Shown here piece by piece: positions 24,255 through 36,954 of a stretch of DNA of 64,000 nt (positions within the stretch are counted from its first letter, which is position 1; the number at the start of each line of letters is the position of its first letter). Under the pieces are notes generated by a model, which worked only from the letters and a program-made list of their open reading frames with translations, was not told the DNA's origin and ran no database searches. A program made the translations under genes and the position numbers. The stretch covers positions 1 through 64,000 of the forward strand of contig NW_002476174.1 in the NCBI RefSeq assembly GCF_000189635.1, read 5' to 3'. This DNA is from Tetrahymena thermophila SB210 (taxonomy: Eukaryota; Ciliophora; Oligohymenophorea; Hymenostomatida; Tetrahymenidae).

Positions 24255-26784
24255 TCAATCAGAATCTCCATCATCATCTGAAATATATTCTTTTTTAAAA
24301 TCATCAACTTCTTCGAATTCAACTTCTTCCTTATTATCAGCTTTACGTAATGTCTCTAAAAATTCTAAAATCTCTTAAGTTTATTCTGATTCTATACCTT
24401 CAACCTTTCCTTAGTCATCGACTTAAAATTCTAATTCTCCTGCAGCTTAAAATCCCATTTCTTCTAATTATTCCAAAGATTTCCCTTTAACATCAAATGG
24501 AATTTTCTCTGGGTTTTCACCTAATACCAACATTTATTCATGGAAATTCTCAAACAATTCTTTAAAGCTTTCAATTTTTTCTTCTTCTTAATCAAATCCT
24601 ACTTCTTTGTCTTAATTTTATTACTCTATTCTTTTAGCAGCTATTTGTTCTATGCTCATGACATTAGTCAAATTTTATAACCTCAATTTCTTTTCATTAT
24701 TAACTTATTCCTCAACTGCATCAAGTTTTTACTCAATCTATTTAAGAATCTGATATTTACGCAAATTCACTAAATATGGTAAAAATTATTTATGAGTTTA
24801 AGGAAACTTGACAATACAACCTAAAGTATGATTTGCTTCAATAATTAGTTGATTGAATATTTTTACATTTTCTTGAGTTTTTTTACCTTCAAAATACTCT
24901 TTTAAGTGAGAAATTTAATCTGATTGAGAAATTCCTGATTATTCCCTCTATTTAAGTAAACCTATCATAGTTTTCAATAGCACTGTTTCTACAATTCTAT
25001 CTCTCTTTTCTCTATTTAACTAACCTGTCACAAACTCGTAATTATAATTTTAAGGCTTTTCTTCTAATCTCTTTACAGACTAAGAAAATTACTCTAAATT
25101 TGGCCTCCATTCTAACTCATATTCGCCTATGCGCTTAATTTAGAAATTTTATAATTTATGTAATTCTAAAGCATATTTCGAGTTATATTTTTCATATTTT
25201 TATAGAATCTAATCAACAGCTTCTTTCCCTTTACCATATTTTTCTTTAAATAAGCCATGGAATATAGTGGTATTAAAAGGATTAATTCCTGATTCTAAAT
25301 AAAATAAAGTTGATTTTTCCAGCAAGTGGTTAATTATAACATATTTTTCTAGAATTTCATCTGCCTTTCATATAAAAAAGTTAGTGATTAATCGTATAAA
25401 AAAAATATTATACATCAATTTGCTGCTCTTTAATTAGTTCAAACAAGGGTCTCTCCTTAGAGTAGTAGTCATATTTTGATGATTACTTTTCTGCTGCCTT
25501 CATAATGTGTTCATAGTCAGGATCCTCTTTAAAGTACCTCTTAATATTCCTAAAAGAACGAGAGTACTTTTTTGAGGTAAATTTGTCAGCTGTAAAATAG
25601 CCTTAATCCTTCTCATTATCAATGTAAGCTCTAAAAATCTAATTCCATTCAGGTGCCATTGGTTCTAATGTTTATACTGCAACTTATTTAGTAATCTCAT
25701 TAGGAACAATTATTGCTGATTTTTTAAAAGTTCTTGCAGTCTTTTTGAAGATAGATGCAGTATAAAGGATTGACTTATTTAATAATAAGTCACTATAAAT
25801 CTCTCTTACTTTGATTCTAAACATATCATATATTCTCTCATTTTCAAAATAAGGATATCTCTAATCATGATTTTGCTATAAGCTATTATTTTTATTTACA
25901 CAAACAATTTAACCTCATAATTTACTTAAAAAATATTATGTTTACTCTTCTTACACAACTTATATAACATGATAGAATACATCTTGCAACTACTTTAAAC
26001 TTAAACGTAAAGCTAAATCTTCAAAAACTAAATTTATATCAGGTTTTCCAAAAATTAAATGTCTATTAGGTTTTTCATAAAGATGAAATCCGCATGAAAG
26101 ATGATCCTATAGGAAATTAAAAGTATAAATAATTGAACAAATCCAACTCCTCTTTTAAACTTACTTACTTCCATAATTGCTTATCTTGTAGATTTAATAA
26201 CTCTATAAACACATTAGTCTCCTTCTTAGTAGAACCAGCTATTTCCAAACTCTAAATCTTCTTAGAAAAAATGAGTTAATATTTCTTTAGCTGGCAAATC
26301 TTCTTCATTATTCTATATCACAGGCTCATTTTCGTATATTTTCTTACCAATTTGATACTCTTTCAATTGTAGTCTATTTAAACCTCCTAAAACAACTGAC
26401 TATAAATTAATTGATTATCTATTATATTATAATTTTTCATCATAAATTTTACCTTTGGATCAAATTAACCAACCATAGCTAACACAAAATTAGGACTTCT
26501 AGCATCTTGTTAAGATCCAATAACTATTTATTCCTAACCATAAAGCTAAACCCTTTAAATTTCAGGATTGTAAACATCGTTTTATAAGAAGCTTATATAA
26601 ATGTATAATTAATTAAACTTAATATTCTACAATTATAAATTTACTGATAGTTTTCTGTTTAATGTTTTAATGATTGAGCTCTTTTTTGTAAATGCCTATT
26701 TAAAAGAATTTCTGTTTTTTTCTAATTTCTTGCAAGAGTTCCTCCTGACCTTGAGAAAGTGTATTTGCTTATAAAATTTAACAT
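24255..26784 (-). CDS. Predicted mitochondrial protein of 749 residues, unknown family
   Basis: Six exons join in phase: 26645-26784, 26453-26591, 26169-26399, 25946-26106, 25414-25882 and 24255-25364, with introns of 49-63 nt. The N terminus MLNFISKYTFSRSGGTLARN is basic, amphipathic and free of acidic residues, as expected for a mitochondrial targeting sequence. The body is a folded, mostly helical protein (SQQDARSPNFVLAMVGQFDP; WRPNLEQFSQSVKRLEEKP; KQLQDVFYHVIQVV), and the C terminus is very acidic (EFEEVDD...SDDDGDSD). The even composition, unlike the Q/N-rich neighbours, suggests a conserved core function. I do not recognise the family. A ciliate-specific mitochondrial ribosome or respiratory subunit is one possibility, purely as inference. 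The 25883-25945 intron was chosen because it avoids an in-frame TGA and keeps phase. Confidence 0.75.
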
Positions 26785-28616
26785 TTCTAAAAATATCTTT
26801 CAAAGATGCTTTCAAAAACTTATTAAAATTCCAAAAATTAAATAAATTTATCAATTTATTATAAAAACTCATGGTATAAATAAATAAAGCAATTTATAAG
26901 ATATTTTTGTTCCAATTAATTAACATTATTTGGAAATAGAACTTTTCAGAAAAAATTTGAAAAGCTAATACAATTAAAATACTTAACTAAATTATTAACT
27001 TCTACAATTCTATTAATGGTATTAAATTAAATTATGCTATTTCTATATAAATTAATATTTTTTATTAATTGTATATCATGACAATTATAATTTTTTATTA
27101 TTTATCAAAATTAAACTAAAATATTTGTTATAATTTTAATTATCTGAAACATAATTCATGTTTTAAAATTATATTTTTTACTTGAAAAGGAAGATTAAGT
27201 TTTAGAATTTTAGATATTTTTCAAACTACTTAAGCAATTCAAAAAGCAAAACAAAATCTATATTTGCTATTTGAAGATGGATTCAAATTCAATTTTTTTC
27301 AGATCAAACCCTAATTCATCTTAAAAATAATAAAGATGTATGTATTTACATTTAACCAAAATATATTAAACCATAGAGTTTTTTTAAAACTAATTGAGAT
27401 ATTTTTTTACACTAATAAGCTTTTTTCTTTATTATTAGTACTAATTTATTTTTTTATTAAAAAACTTCTAGTAATTCAGAAAAATTAGTATTTAGAATAT
27501 AAAAACAAAAACACAAAACTATTTAAAGAAAGTACTAATTACTTTACTTAGTTAATGTAGTATTTGATAATATAAATAGATTTAAAAATATGATACTTCA
27601 TATTTAGCTCATCTAGTCTCCTTATTTGGTAATCTAATAAATTTTACAAACAAAAAAAGAGTATCTTTAAAAGAAGACTTAATTTTATTAAAGTTTATTA
27701 AATGAAGGGCTATAAATTTTTTTGAAGTTAAGGTTCTGTTTATCATTTTATATAATTTTTAAAACTTTAATTTATCATTTTTACCATAAAATTAAAAGAA
27801 TGATTTCTATTTATTTATTAATTTAAACTCAAAATCTTTCATTTGTTAATCTTATAAGTTTTTTTGTTTTTTTACTTCCTCTTTTTTTATATTTTACTTA
27901 TGAGGGTTTTATTTGGATTTCCTTTGAATCTCCTAATTCTGAATTTATTTTCCTTCTAATTTATTGAGTAACTTAAACTAAAGTTAATATTTGATTTTAT
28001 CTGCAATATAATTAAATGAATAGCTGATAGCAATTTTTTAATCAGATTTAATTAATTTTAAATATTTTACAATAAATCTAAATTTAATATAAAATAAAAT
28101 TGTAAAGTCAAATATTATACAGATTTATCTTATAAAATACCTTGTTTTGATTTATTTATCAATTATATAAAATATATTTAAAAATAATTTAAAATTAAAA
28201 TTGATTTTATTTGATTTAGATTTTTAGAATTATATTAATATATGAAATAAATAAATATTTAATTAATTTTATTTTAAAGTCCTTAGAAAAAGAGAGAGCA
28301 TTGAATTAGTCGTGGCTCTCAACCAAAAATAAAATCTGGTAGGTGGTTAGGCCTTAATTAATAGTATGTAAAGGATAAAGAAAAGAATATGATTTTAGAA
28401 TTAATAATATTTATTTGAGGAGATTATAAAATGCATTTATATACTTTATAAAAATGTATTTATTTTGTTATAGTAAATATTTATTTAGTATAAGTAAGTA
28501 GTTTTTATTTATTTAGTTAGTTATTTAATTTTTTCAAAAATAGTCAATAAAAAAGTGATTTCAAAGCTAAAAGAGCCAACCATAAATAGGGTAAGTAGAG
28601 ATTGATGCAAATACTT
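26785..28616. other. Spacer, nothing recognised
   Basis: About 1.8 kb of A/T-dominated sequence with homopolymer tracts. No exon-like reading was found on either strand. The region includes the presumed promoter of the mitochondrial-protein gene and the 3' flank of the second MORN gene. Confidence 0.5.
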
Positions 28617-29540
28617 TCAAACGAGAGGCTTATTGCTTATTAATTCCTAAAAGTAGTTTAGCTCTCTGCTGAAATTAGGTAAAAATGACTACCAATTTTG
28701 AGGGAATTAGATTTCTTCTTCAGGTAGCTCTTATATTAGTTTATCTTGTTTAAAGATTCCGCATCTAACTAGTTTACCCTCAAATGAAAATATTTTTCCA
28801 TGGCCTTCGTATTTATCTTCTTTCCAAAAACCAATGTAATATTTTTATTGATAGCAGTAGCACCCAAATCCTTAATAAAGCGAGTTTTTGAAATACCCAT
28901 AATAAAATTAGAATAATTTTTCATTTTATACAAAGAAGAATTTTCCTAAGCCTGATTAATCATTATTTTACCACTAGCCAGAGTAGATATTTCCATTAGC
29001 AAAGTAGAAGACACCTTAACCATCTCTTCCGTTATCTTTTATTCCACCCATATATATACTGCCTGATGGATAAAAATAGATGCCTTAGCCGAAGAGTTAA
29101 CCATCTTTAAATGTTCCCTCATACCTATTATTATTCGTTTTACCAGTCTAAGTAACTTCATATTATTTAGAGTTTGAGGGAGAATTTGAAACTCTTTGAG
29201 TAAAGAATTTCACTTTGTACTCTAAATTAGCAAATTCAGGAGATAAATTCAATTTTTTTTTGTTTATTTCCATCTTGTCGTCTTCATTTACTTCATCTGT
29301 TTATTAAAATGATAAATAATATAAATGTAGAAGTTTGATGTCATTTTTGATAATAGCCTTAAAATTTTTAATGAACTAATAATAATAATGACAAATTTTA
29401 CCTAAAATTAGTCCTGAAGCTATTTTATTGTCAAGATCATTCCAACTGGCATTAGAAGTTATCTGTTTATAGAAGTTTGGAGAAGATGAACCACTACTAC
29501 TTTGTCTGATTGGCTTATTTAATGTTTCTGTGTTTCCCAT
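28617..29540 (-). CDS. MORN-repeat protein, 272 residues, possible N-myristoylation
   Basis: Two exons, 29402-29540 and 28617-29296, split by a 105-nt intron; phases agree and the frame ends in TGA. The protein starts MGNTETLNKPIRQSSS. A glycine at position 2 with small polar residues after it is the usual setting for N-myristoylation, which would tether it to a membrane. From about residue 105 there are five to six MORN-type repeats (RYEGTFKDGQLFGQGIYF, IYMGGIKDNGRDGQGVFYF, IYSGQWQNNDQSGLGKFFF, YYIGFWKEDKYEGHGKIF). The protein is compact and lacks the large coiled coil of the other MORN protein here. MORN proteins with such starts usually act at membranes or the cortex; the specific partner is unknown. 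Confidence 0.85.
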
Positions 29541-31527
29541 CTTGAAATTCCAAAAATGAATCTAAAATAAATTCTTGTTTTTCCTTAGTTGTTTTATAAA
29601 TATCAAATAATATTCTTTCCTGACAGCTCCAGTTAAAGATGGTTATTAGCTTTAGGCTTATGAGTTAGTTTTATGTAAATTCTCTTTTATCTGGTGTATA
29701 ATTTTAAATTTTTTATATTTTTTTTATTTATTATTTGTTATTCCTTCCCTTAATTTAATCAATAGTTCTATCAACTTAGATTGATAAGTGTTTTTTCTAA
29801 TAATCAACCAGTTAATTAACTAAATAAATAACAAACAAAGAAACCAGAAACCTAAAACCCTATGTTAAAAACTTATTTTCTGCTAAATAGTCCTACTTAG
29901 TAATAGATGTATTTAAGAGTGAAATATATAGTACATAACTTTAAGATAATAAAAAGTTTTTATGACTAACATTTTTACTACATATTTAACATTCATTCAA
30001 ACTATTTTGTGGCAAAAACAAATTTAAAATATTCCAACCACTCAAATTAGAAATAAAGTAAGAAAAAAAAACAATAACACGGCTGCTACTAATAAAAAGT
30101 AATTTAGGTATTAATAAAGTAACGACTTGCATTTTTTATAAATTCTCAAAATTGATCTTAGCTGATTTAAGAAATTTGATAGCATCGTTAAAAGCAAAAC
30201 AAGTCAAATATTATGATCATAAATCACAAATAAAGTACTACTTGATTCATAAATAATCAATTGTTTATTCAAGTTATTTTTCCTTTCTTCTTCTACGATA
30301 CTTTGAATTAACAAAATATAAATGACTTCCATCGCATATTAATAATATTACTAACATATGAAAGAGTTAATATTCTTGCATAGAAGAGGAGAAGGATATT
30401 CATCTTTTATAAAATTAAGTCTTAAAATGAAGGTGTTAATGCGTGTGCTTGTCTTGCTTATTTAACCATTAATTTTTTAAACTTATAAATTTGCCTAGAC
30501 TAAAGTTTAAATATAAAATAAAATCCACTATAAAAATATAATATCAAAAAAACCAATATGTAAAATAATTACAACCAAGATTCAACTAATAATAAATAAA
30601 CATTTTATATTTGTATCATTAAACATGTTTAGAATTTATTTTCAAAGATTCTTGGGTGATTAAATTTGCTTAAAGAATATTTTTTGTGGTTAATTGTTAA
30701 CTTCATAATCTTAAAAGAAATTTTAGCCAGTCTTTGATAAACAAAAATGAATTGATTGATTTTAAAAGTAATGGAAAAATAAATAATAAATTTAATTAAT
30801 ATTTTAAGAAATATATTGAATTATTCTATAATAATGTTAAACTATTATTTATTAATCTATACTATATTATTAATTTTTAAGTTTTTATTTAAATCTATAA
30901 TTGTCATAGGATTCTCAGATTTATAATTTATTTGAATATGAATTGGTTATTTAGAAAAATAATTTAAATCTAGGTGTTAATATAAATTATAAAATCAAAT
31001 GAATTATTCAAAGAGTAAAATTTTAAGAAAATAAACAACATTAAACCAAATAAAAGTAAGAATTTTACTTTTTTTTATATAAAATGGATTTATAGCTTTT
31101 AATAGTAAATTTTTTGCAAAAATTGTTAAAATAATTTTTTTAAATCTAAATTTAATTTTTACCACAATAATTGATCTTATTTAATAAGCTTTTTCAATCA
31201 GTAAAACTTGAAGTTAAATATATGTATTAAAATAAATAAATAAATAATTTATTTTTTAAACTTAACATAAATAACTATAAAATGAAAGAGATATAATTAA
31301 TGAATAAATAAATACATATCCATTCATTCACTCTTCAAAAATCTAGTAAATTCTTTTTTTTCTAATTATCATTTTTTAATTGAATTTATTTGCTTTCAGA
31401 TATTTAAAGCTTAGAATGCATTTATCTTTTAATATTAAATTTGATATTTATTAAAGACCAATAGTAAAATATCAAAGAAACAATATTTATTTACTTTATA
31501 AAATTTGCCCAAATAATTCAATTATAA
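29541..31527. other. Spacer, one weak secreted-peptide-like ORF
   Basis: Mostly A/T-rich. The only item of note is the plus-strand ORF at 30427-30750, listed separately. A 43-codon minus-strand ORF over part of the same area (starting MNILLLFYARIL) is also open and equally uncertain. Confidence 0.45.
30427..30750 (+). CDS. Weak ORF with signal-peptide-like start
   Basis: 107 codons ending in TGA. The start, MKVLMRVLVLLIQPLIFQTY, has a basic residue, a hydrophobic core and then polar residues, like a signal peptide. The rest is Ile/Lys/Asn-rich, close to what AT-rich non-coding DNA gives. No family, no introns and no independent support, so it may be spurious. Confidence 0.15.
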
Positions 31528-32609
31528 ATGATTAGCTAGATATTGAAAAAGAACTTTAAAGTTTAGTTAGCCAACAAATCACTTTTTTTAAAAAGTTGCT
31601 TAGATATGCATTACAATCAGAAAAGTATTTTGCCTTACAATGCTTAAGATTTCTTTTAGGTTGTTTATGAAGTAGAAAATTATCATAGATTTCTTCCATG
31701 GTGCTCTAATAGCATAATTCATAAGCGGTAATCTTTTTTTTGAATGAAAAATAGTAACTAAATAGAATATCTAATAGAAAAGGATTTTAATATTTTGAAG
31801 CAGAGCTTTTTGTAAATTTTAAAGTTTACTAAGATTCATATATATCTAAAGTATCATCAGATGTCACAAAAGATAATTACCAGATTATTTCATTATCTAA
31901 TAACATATCAGCTTTTAAGCATCTTTAGAGCACTTGGAAAATAAAACCACTTTCAGAAAAATCATGCTAAATAGATTATGACATTGAATTCGAATTTAAA
32001 AATATTCTTTACTAGACAGTGGCATAAATGTTTTTAGATAATGTAATAAAAAAAATAAATTAGTCTTTTGAAGAGAGAACTTATTAACTCACAAAACAAA
32101 ATTACTTTTAATAAAATAAGCTTTCTGTATTTGTAGATTTAAATAAATAGTAAGAAGTATAAAAGTAGGTAAATGAATAAGTTGTTTCTTAACAATTCAA
32201 ATAGGTTAACTAAATGAACTTATAATTATAGGATACGAATTCATAAATAAATAGCAATAAAAATTAGGACGAAACATTTGAATAAACCAGCAAATCATAG
32301 CTAATACTAGAAAATTAATAAATTAATACATAGAATACTTATATGAGTAATAAATAAAGTATAATTATAGAGCATGATTTGATCTAATAAATAGAATAGC
32401 ATATAAAGTAGATGGTTTAAAAGAATATAGCCAAAGAAGATGAAGCTTCAATATTTTTAAAAATCTTCTTAAAGAGTCCAGAATAATAAGAATTAATAAC
32501 TAATGCATATAAATTTTTTATAATAAATAAAGGTCTTATTAATATGAATGAAGATCAAGCTAATTGGAAATTTTTATCAGTTCTTAGATCTTCTACTTTA
32601 TATAAATGA
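31528..32609 (+). CDS. COQ10: COQ10-type START-domain protein with C-terminal extension
   Basis: Exons 31528-31727 and 31766-32609 with a 38-nt intron; 347 residues. COQ10 binds coenzyme Q in mitochondria and is needed for its use in respiration. The N terminus, MISQILKKNFKVQLANKSLF, is basic and amphipathic, fitting import. The family core is clear: FFQVVYEVENYHRFLPWCSN near residue 45 (the Y-x-F-x-PWC signature), ISNRKGFQYFEAELFVNFKV, STWKIKP, and the final helix block FEFKNILYQTVAQMFLDNVI with INQSFEER. The usual protein ends soon after that helix. Here about 170 more residues follow: a Gln/Asn/Ser-rich linker and then a compact-looking segment (EASIFLKILLKSPEQQELI, INKGLINMNEDQANWKFL). 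The splice acceptor was chosen to keep the START domain in frame. Confidence 0.9.
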
Positions 32610-33807
32610 TATTCATTATTTAAATCATTTCATTTTTGAAATTCGACTGATTATTAAGAAAAAAATTATAATTTGTAAAATAAACTTAATCTCATACAGG
32701 CTTATTATGATAAATGAATGGATGCTATATTTCTTAGAATGAAGTATAAATAATTAACTCTGTTTTTTATTTATAAAGTTAAAAATACAACTAAAAAACA
32801 ATACAAATAGAAGCTTTTTCATCAAAAATAAATTCTACTAATTATTTTTAAATTAAGTAGTTTTATTTCATTTAATTTTTACTATATAATTTGGCAAACA
32901 TTAAACTAGTTAAAAAAATATAAATCATAACTTATTTAATATGTTTATATATTATCTATTTATTTATATGTAAATTTATAAAGTTATAACCATTTATTTT
33001 TAAGTGCATTTTTCCAATTTACTATTTATGATAATCTTTAATATACTCTAAATCCTCATTAATTAAGGGCACCCCCACCTCCATCTTTGAAGCCTACTCT
33101 GAGGCCCATTCCATTATTGGCCATTATTATTATTATTATTTTTAGGTATGAAATAGAAGAAATTACATTACATTATCTCCAATTGAAAAATTATATTTTA
33201 AGTTACTGTAATTAATTATGCTATCAAATAAATTAATAAATAAAGATCTTCTCAATTACTAAAGTGTCTACTTGAAATGAATCACTTTCAGTTTGAGGTG
33301 ATTAAAAATTAACAAAAAATTTAAAATAAAAACTTGAGTACCATAGACAATAAATAATTCGTTTAATAAATTATTTTTTAAATAATTGATAAGCTTATTT
33401 AAATATTATCTTGTTAAATAAATATGATTTTACCATTTAAAAATTTTTTTCAATCTAGATATTAATATTGTTGATAATCTTTTTTTTGTATTTTCATTTA
33501 TTAAATTCATTTTATTTAACCATTTTTAAAATGAAAAATTAGTATCTATAATTGTGTTGTTTTTTATTTTGGAAGAATATATTATAAAAGTTAAGTAAAA
33601 ATTTTAATAAATTCTGATTCAAGAAAAAAAATTCTTCTCCTTTATTCTGATTTAGATAATTTATTAAATCAAATCAACAATTTTCTACAATAATCTTATC
33701 TTATTTAAGATATCAATATCTTAAAAACTAAATCCAATTTGTTTGTTATTATTAATAATAATAAATTAAAATAAAATTGATTTAATTAAAAAAAGTAGGA
33801 ATTTGTA
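32610..33807. other. Spacer with a small GC-richer island
   Basis: A/T-rich apart from a conspicuous island at about 33066-33135, which is listed as a tiny ORF and as a finding. No larger gene was found. The region lies between two plus-strand genes, COQ10 and the LRR-like gene. Confidence 0.5.
33067..33135 (-). CDS. Tiny Gly-rich ORF in a GC-richer island
   Basis: Minus strand, after an AATAATAATAAT leader: a 22-codon frame MANNGMGLRVGFKDGGGG ending with TAA(Gln) and TGA. Base composition here is far richer in G and C than the flanks. A second overlapping frame (MEWASEQASKMEVGVPLINE, continuing EDLEYIKDYHK before a GTAAAT donor) is also protein-like. Either could be a micro-gene or an isolated exon; I cannot choose. 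No match to a known family comes to mind. Confidence 0.25.
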
Positions 33808-35634
33808 ATGCAATAGTAGGAGATATAAGAAGACCCATTTTACAAAACAATTAACTTTAAGAATAGAAAGACAGAAATAAGCTATCATCATTTGAAGCAG
33901 GAATATGCTACTATTGAAAGAAATTATGGGAAGCTTTCTAGTTTAATTATTGATTTTTCATTTTGTTAGATTAAATAAACTACAATAGATAGAGTTATGA
34001 AAGATTTATTTATGATATATGAGATTGACGATGATAGGTTTTAACATAAATTCTTTTTTTTAGAGGATCTTACAATAAAGTCTTATTAAAATCTCTTCTA
34101 AAACTTAGATTTTATCTCTTACTTTTTTATTTACAAGAATATTAAAACAATAAAAGTCGAATGTGATGCTACTTAGGCATATTCGTTTTTCAATGCAACA
34201 AAGTCATCTAAAAAGGTAGAGAAGATAACTTGTGAAGAATACTTCTAAAAATTTTACAGTGTCTATGAAATTGACTCCAACTCTTTCATCACTCAAATAG
34301 ATCTCAGTGGAGTCGAGGATCAAATTTAACATTTAAATATCATGATAGAGTCTAATAATTTAGATAAACATATGCAACTTTTCAGTAAAGCCTCCACACT
34401 ATAGTATCTTAACATGACAATTATTAATCTGTAAGATTTCAAGAAAGATTTCAAACAAATTATTAAAAATCTACAGCAAAATGCTCCTTTACTTAATAAA
34501 TTGCATATTCTATTATACACGGATGATCTTATTCCTCCAATTAAAAAAGATAAATTCTAAAGTCATCTCTCTATTGAAGTTAGCTATAGATTTCCTTTAA
34601 ATTGCTATGACTATAAGAGCTTACTAAGAAAGGTATATAAATTTGCAGATTAGAATGATAGCTTAACAATAAACCCAACAGTATAGTATAATAATTTTAC
34701 ACTTAAATTAGATTTTAGTAAATAGACGCTCTCATAAGATGATTTAAGTGAATTTTTTAAGTTTATTTCAAAGTGTAATAACAAGCTTTTATCTATTTAA
34801 ATATCTTTCCATAAAAACTAAGAAATAACTAACAGATAATGGGTAAATATAATAAATTATCTAGGTTCTTACGAGGAGCTAAAAACTGTTATTATAAATG
34901 GAACAAATGTAAGTGTATCAGTAGTTGCATTAAGTGTTGCTAAATTAATGAAATGTAGAAAAAATAATATAAATATTAATGGCTAAACCTTACTAAATAA
35001 TAGCTTATCCTTAAATCTATTCTAACTCAGTGACTATACATTAGATGTTATCTGCTTAAATATATTTGACGAGAAAGCTCCAAGAGTATCTTGTCTAAGC
35101 ATAACAGCACACCAGGTGATGGGAGATTTATAACCTTTTAGTAATTATTTATCAAGATCAAAACACTTGATGAACTAGTTAAAGATTAGAATAACCTCAT
35201 AAAATGACATAATGAATTTATTTTATGGAATTCTTAATGATATTTATAACATCAAACGATTCGTCAATAGTATTTCCTTTACCTAAGACAATGGATGCTC
35301 ATTTAATGCTAGCAGTATTGTAACATAAATCAAAATAGAATAAGGAAATAATCTATATAGTTTTAGAAGTGTTAACAATGAAGTATTAACGGAATAGATA
35401 TCTCAATTAGTACGTCCTATTATAATGCCTCTTGAAAGTTAATAAATTTTAAACAATGAAGGCTTTGATGCCTATGCAAAAAGATTTTAATTATTTATGG
35501 AGTTCAGAAAAGTCTTAGAAATATACAGATATAAAAAATCATAGCCATCTGTAATGCTAGCATTTTATACTTTGATTGGTCCTGAGCTAATGAACAATCC
35601 TTATCAAATTTACACTGATTTATATTATGATTGA
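33808..35634 (+). CDS. Leucine-rich-repeat-like protein, 608 residues, no introns
   Basis: One open frame from ATG to TGA, with many TAA/TAG codons read as Gln. The sequence shows irregular Leu/Ile/Asn-patterned units of the kind found in large ciliate LRR families: LQYLNMTIINLQDFKKDF, LLNKLHILLYTDDLIPPIKK, LLSIQISFHKNQEITN and LKTVIINGTNVSVSVVALS. There is no signal peptide, membrane span or catalytic domain. Such proteins are usually protein-interaction scaffolds; the partner is unknown. The absence of introns sets it apart from most neighbours. Spacing of the repeats is not regular enough to define a subclass by eye, so the LRR call is moderate, though the CDS itself is firm. Confidence 0.75.
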
Positions 35635-36954
35635 TAGTATTTATATACAAAAAATATTTATTTGTAACTTTAATTTCCAAACAATAATTTGAAATATTTT
35701 AAATCAAAAATGTTTTCAAAAAAATAAAAATTGTTTCATGATTTTATTATAATTTGTAGTTTCGTTTGAAATATTATTTTTAATTTATTGCGAAATATTG
35801 AAAAAATATTTATTTTATTTACAAAAAAGAATTAAATTTATTTAAACTATCTTTTAAGAATAGTAAAAATTTATGAAAAACTCTTTTTATCATTTATATT
35901 TTATTTAATTTGTATTAAAATTTAAAAATATTTTAAAATAGAAACAACATAATTCTGACTTCAATAATAACTGCATTTTGATATTAGATTTAGTTGATAA
36001 AATTTACTTTTTTTGCTTACTTTTATATTTTAAAATTAAAAAAATACCTTTAACATTTACTTTAAAAATTTTAAAAATATTTTGGTTTGTTTTTAATTTC
36101 AAATAAAATAATTTTAAAATTAATGTATTTATTTTTTAATATTTTGTTTGAGGATTGATTATATTTTTATATGGTGATAATATGCTTAAAAATCTTAATA
36201 ATATTTTTAAATTTGAATTTAGTAACTTATTTCGTATCTAATGTTGGTAATTATATCAAGTATTTATACATTTTATTATTATTTCGATGATAGTATACTT
36301 GCAAGCTGTGTAGAGTGCTAACAAGAATCCATCTTTGTATAAAAAATTATAGGTGAAATGAATGAATATATTTATAAATTTTGTGGAATTCTGAAGAAAT
36401 AAATAAACAGCGTATCCTTTTTAATTTGAATGCAAAATTTTAATGCTAATATCTTCTATCAAACATTCCTTTGACATAAGGAGAAATTGAATGAGCAGCA
36501 ATAATAATAAAGTTATATATCAAAAGATTGATTGACAGACAGAATATTGTTAAATACGCTAGGAGGAAACTATAAATTAGATTTTTAATTGAAGAGGGAT
36601 TTGAGAAGAATTAAAATGAGTAGTATAATACAGGATTAGAAAAGGAAGGATATATACGTTTCATATGAAGATAATATATGAAGTTTGCCATCTTATAATA
36701 AATATTTATTTACTAATTTACAGCTAACAAATTATTTTTAAAGATTGATAAATAGGTTAAGCTTAATAGCAAGTATCATCTGATAAAGAAGTCATTTGCC
36801 TTATTTACTATATTATTATATTTAAAATAGCCCTATATATATTCCCCTTCTGTATGCGTATCCTCCAAATTCAATCATCACGATAAATTATGTTTGTTAT
36901 AATTTTTGAATCTTTTTTAATTATTGATTCAAAGATCACACACATGTAATTCTC
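35635..36954. other. Spacer, nothing firm
   Basis: AT-rich. A short plus-strand frame at about 36550-36680 (KMSSIIQDQKRKDIYVSYED) looks slightly protein-like but lacks a usable start and length. The rest shows no coding or RNA signal. It separates the convergent LRR-like and small Tim genes. Confidence 0.4.
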
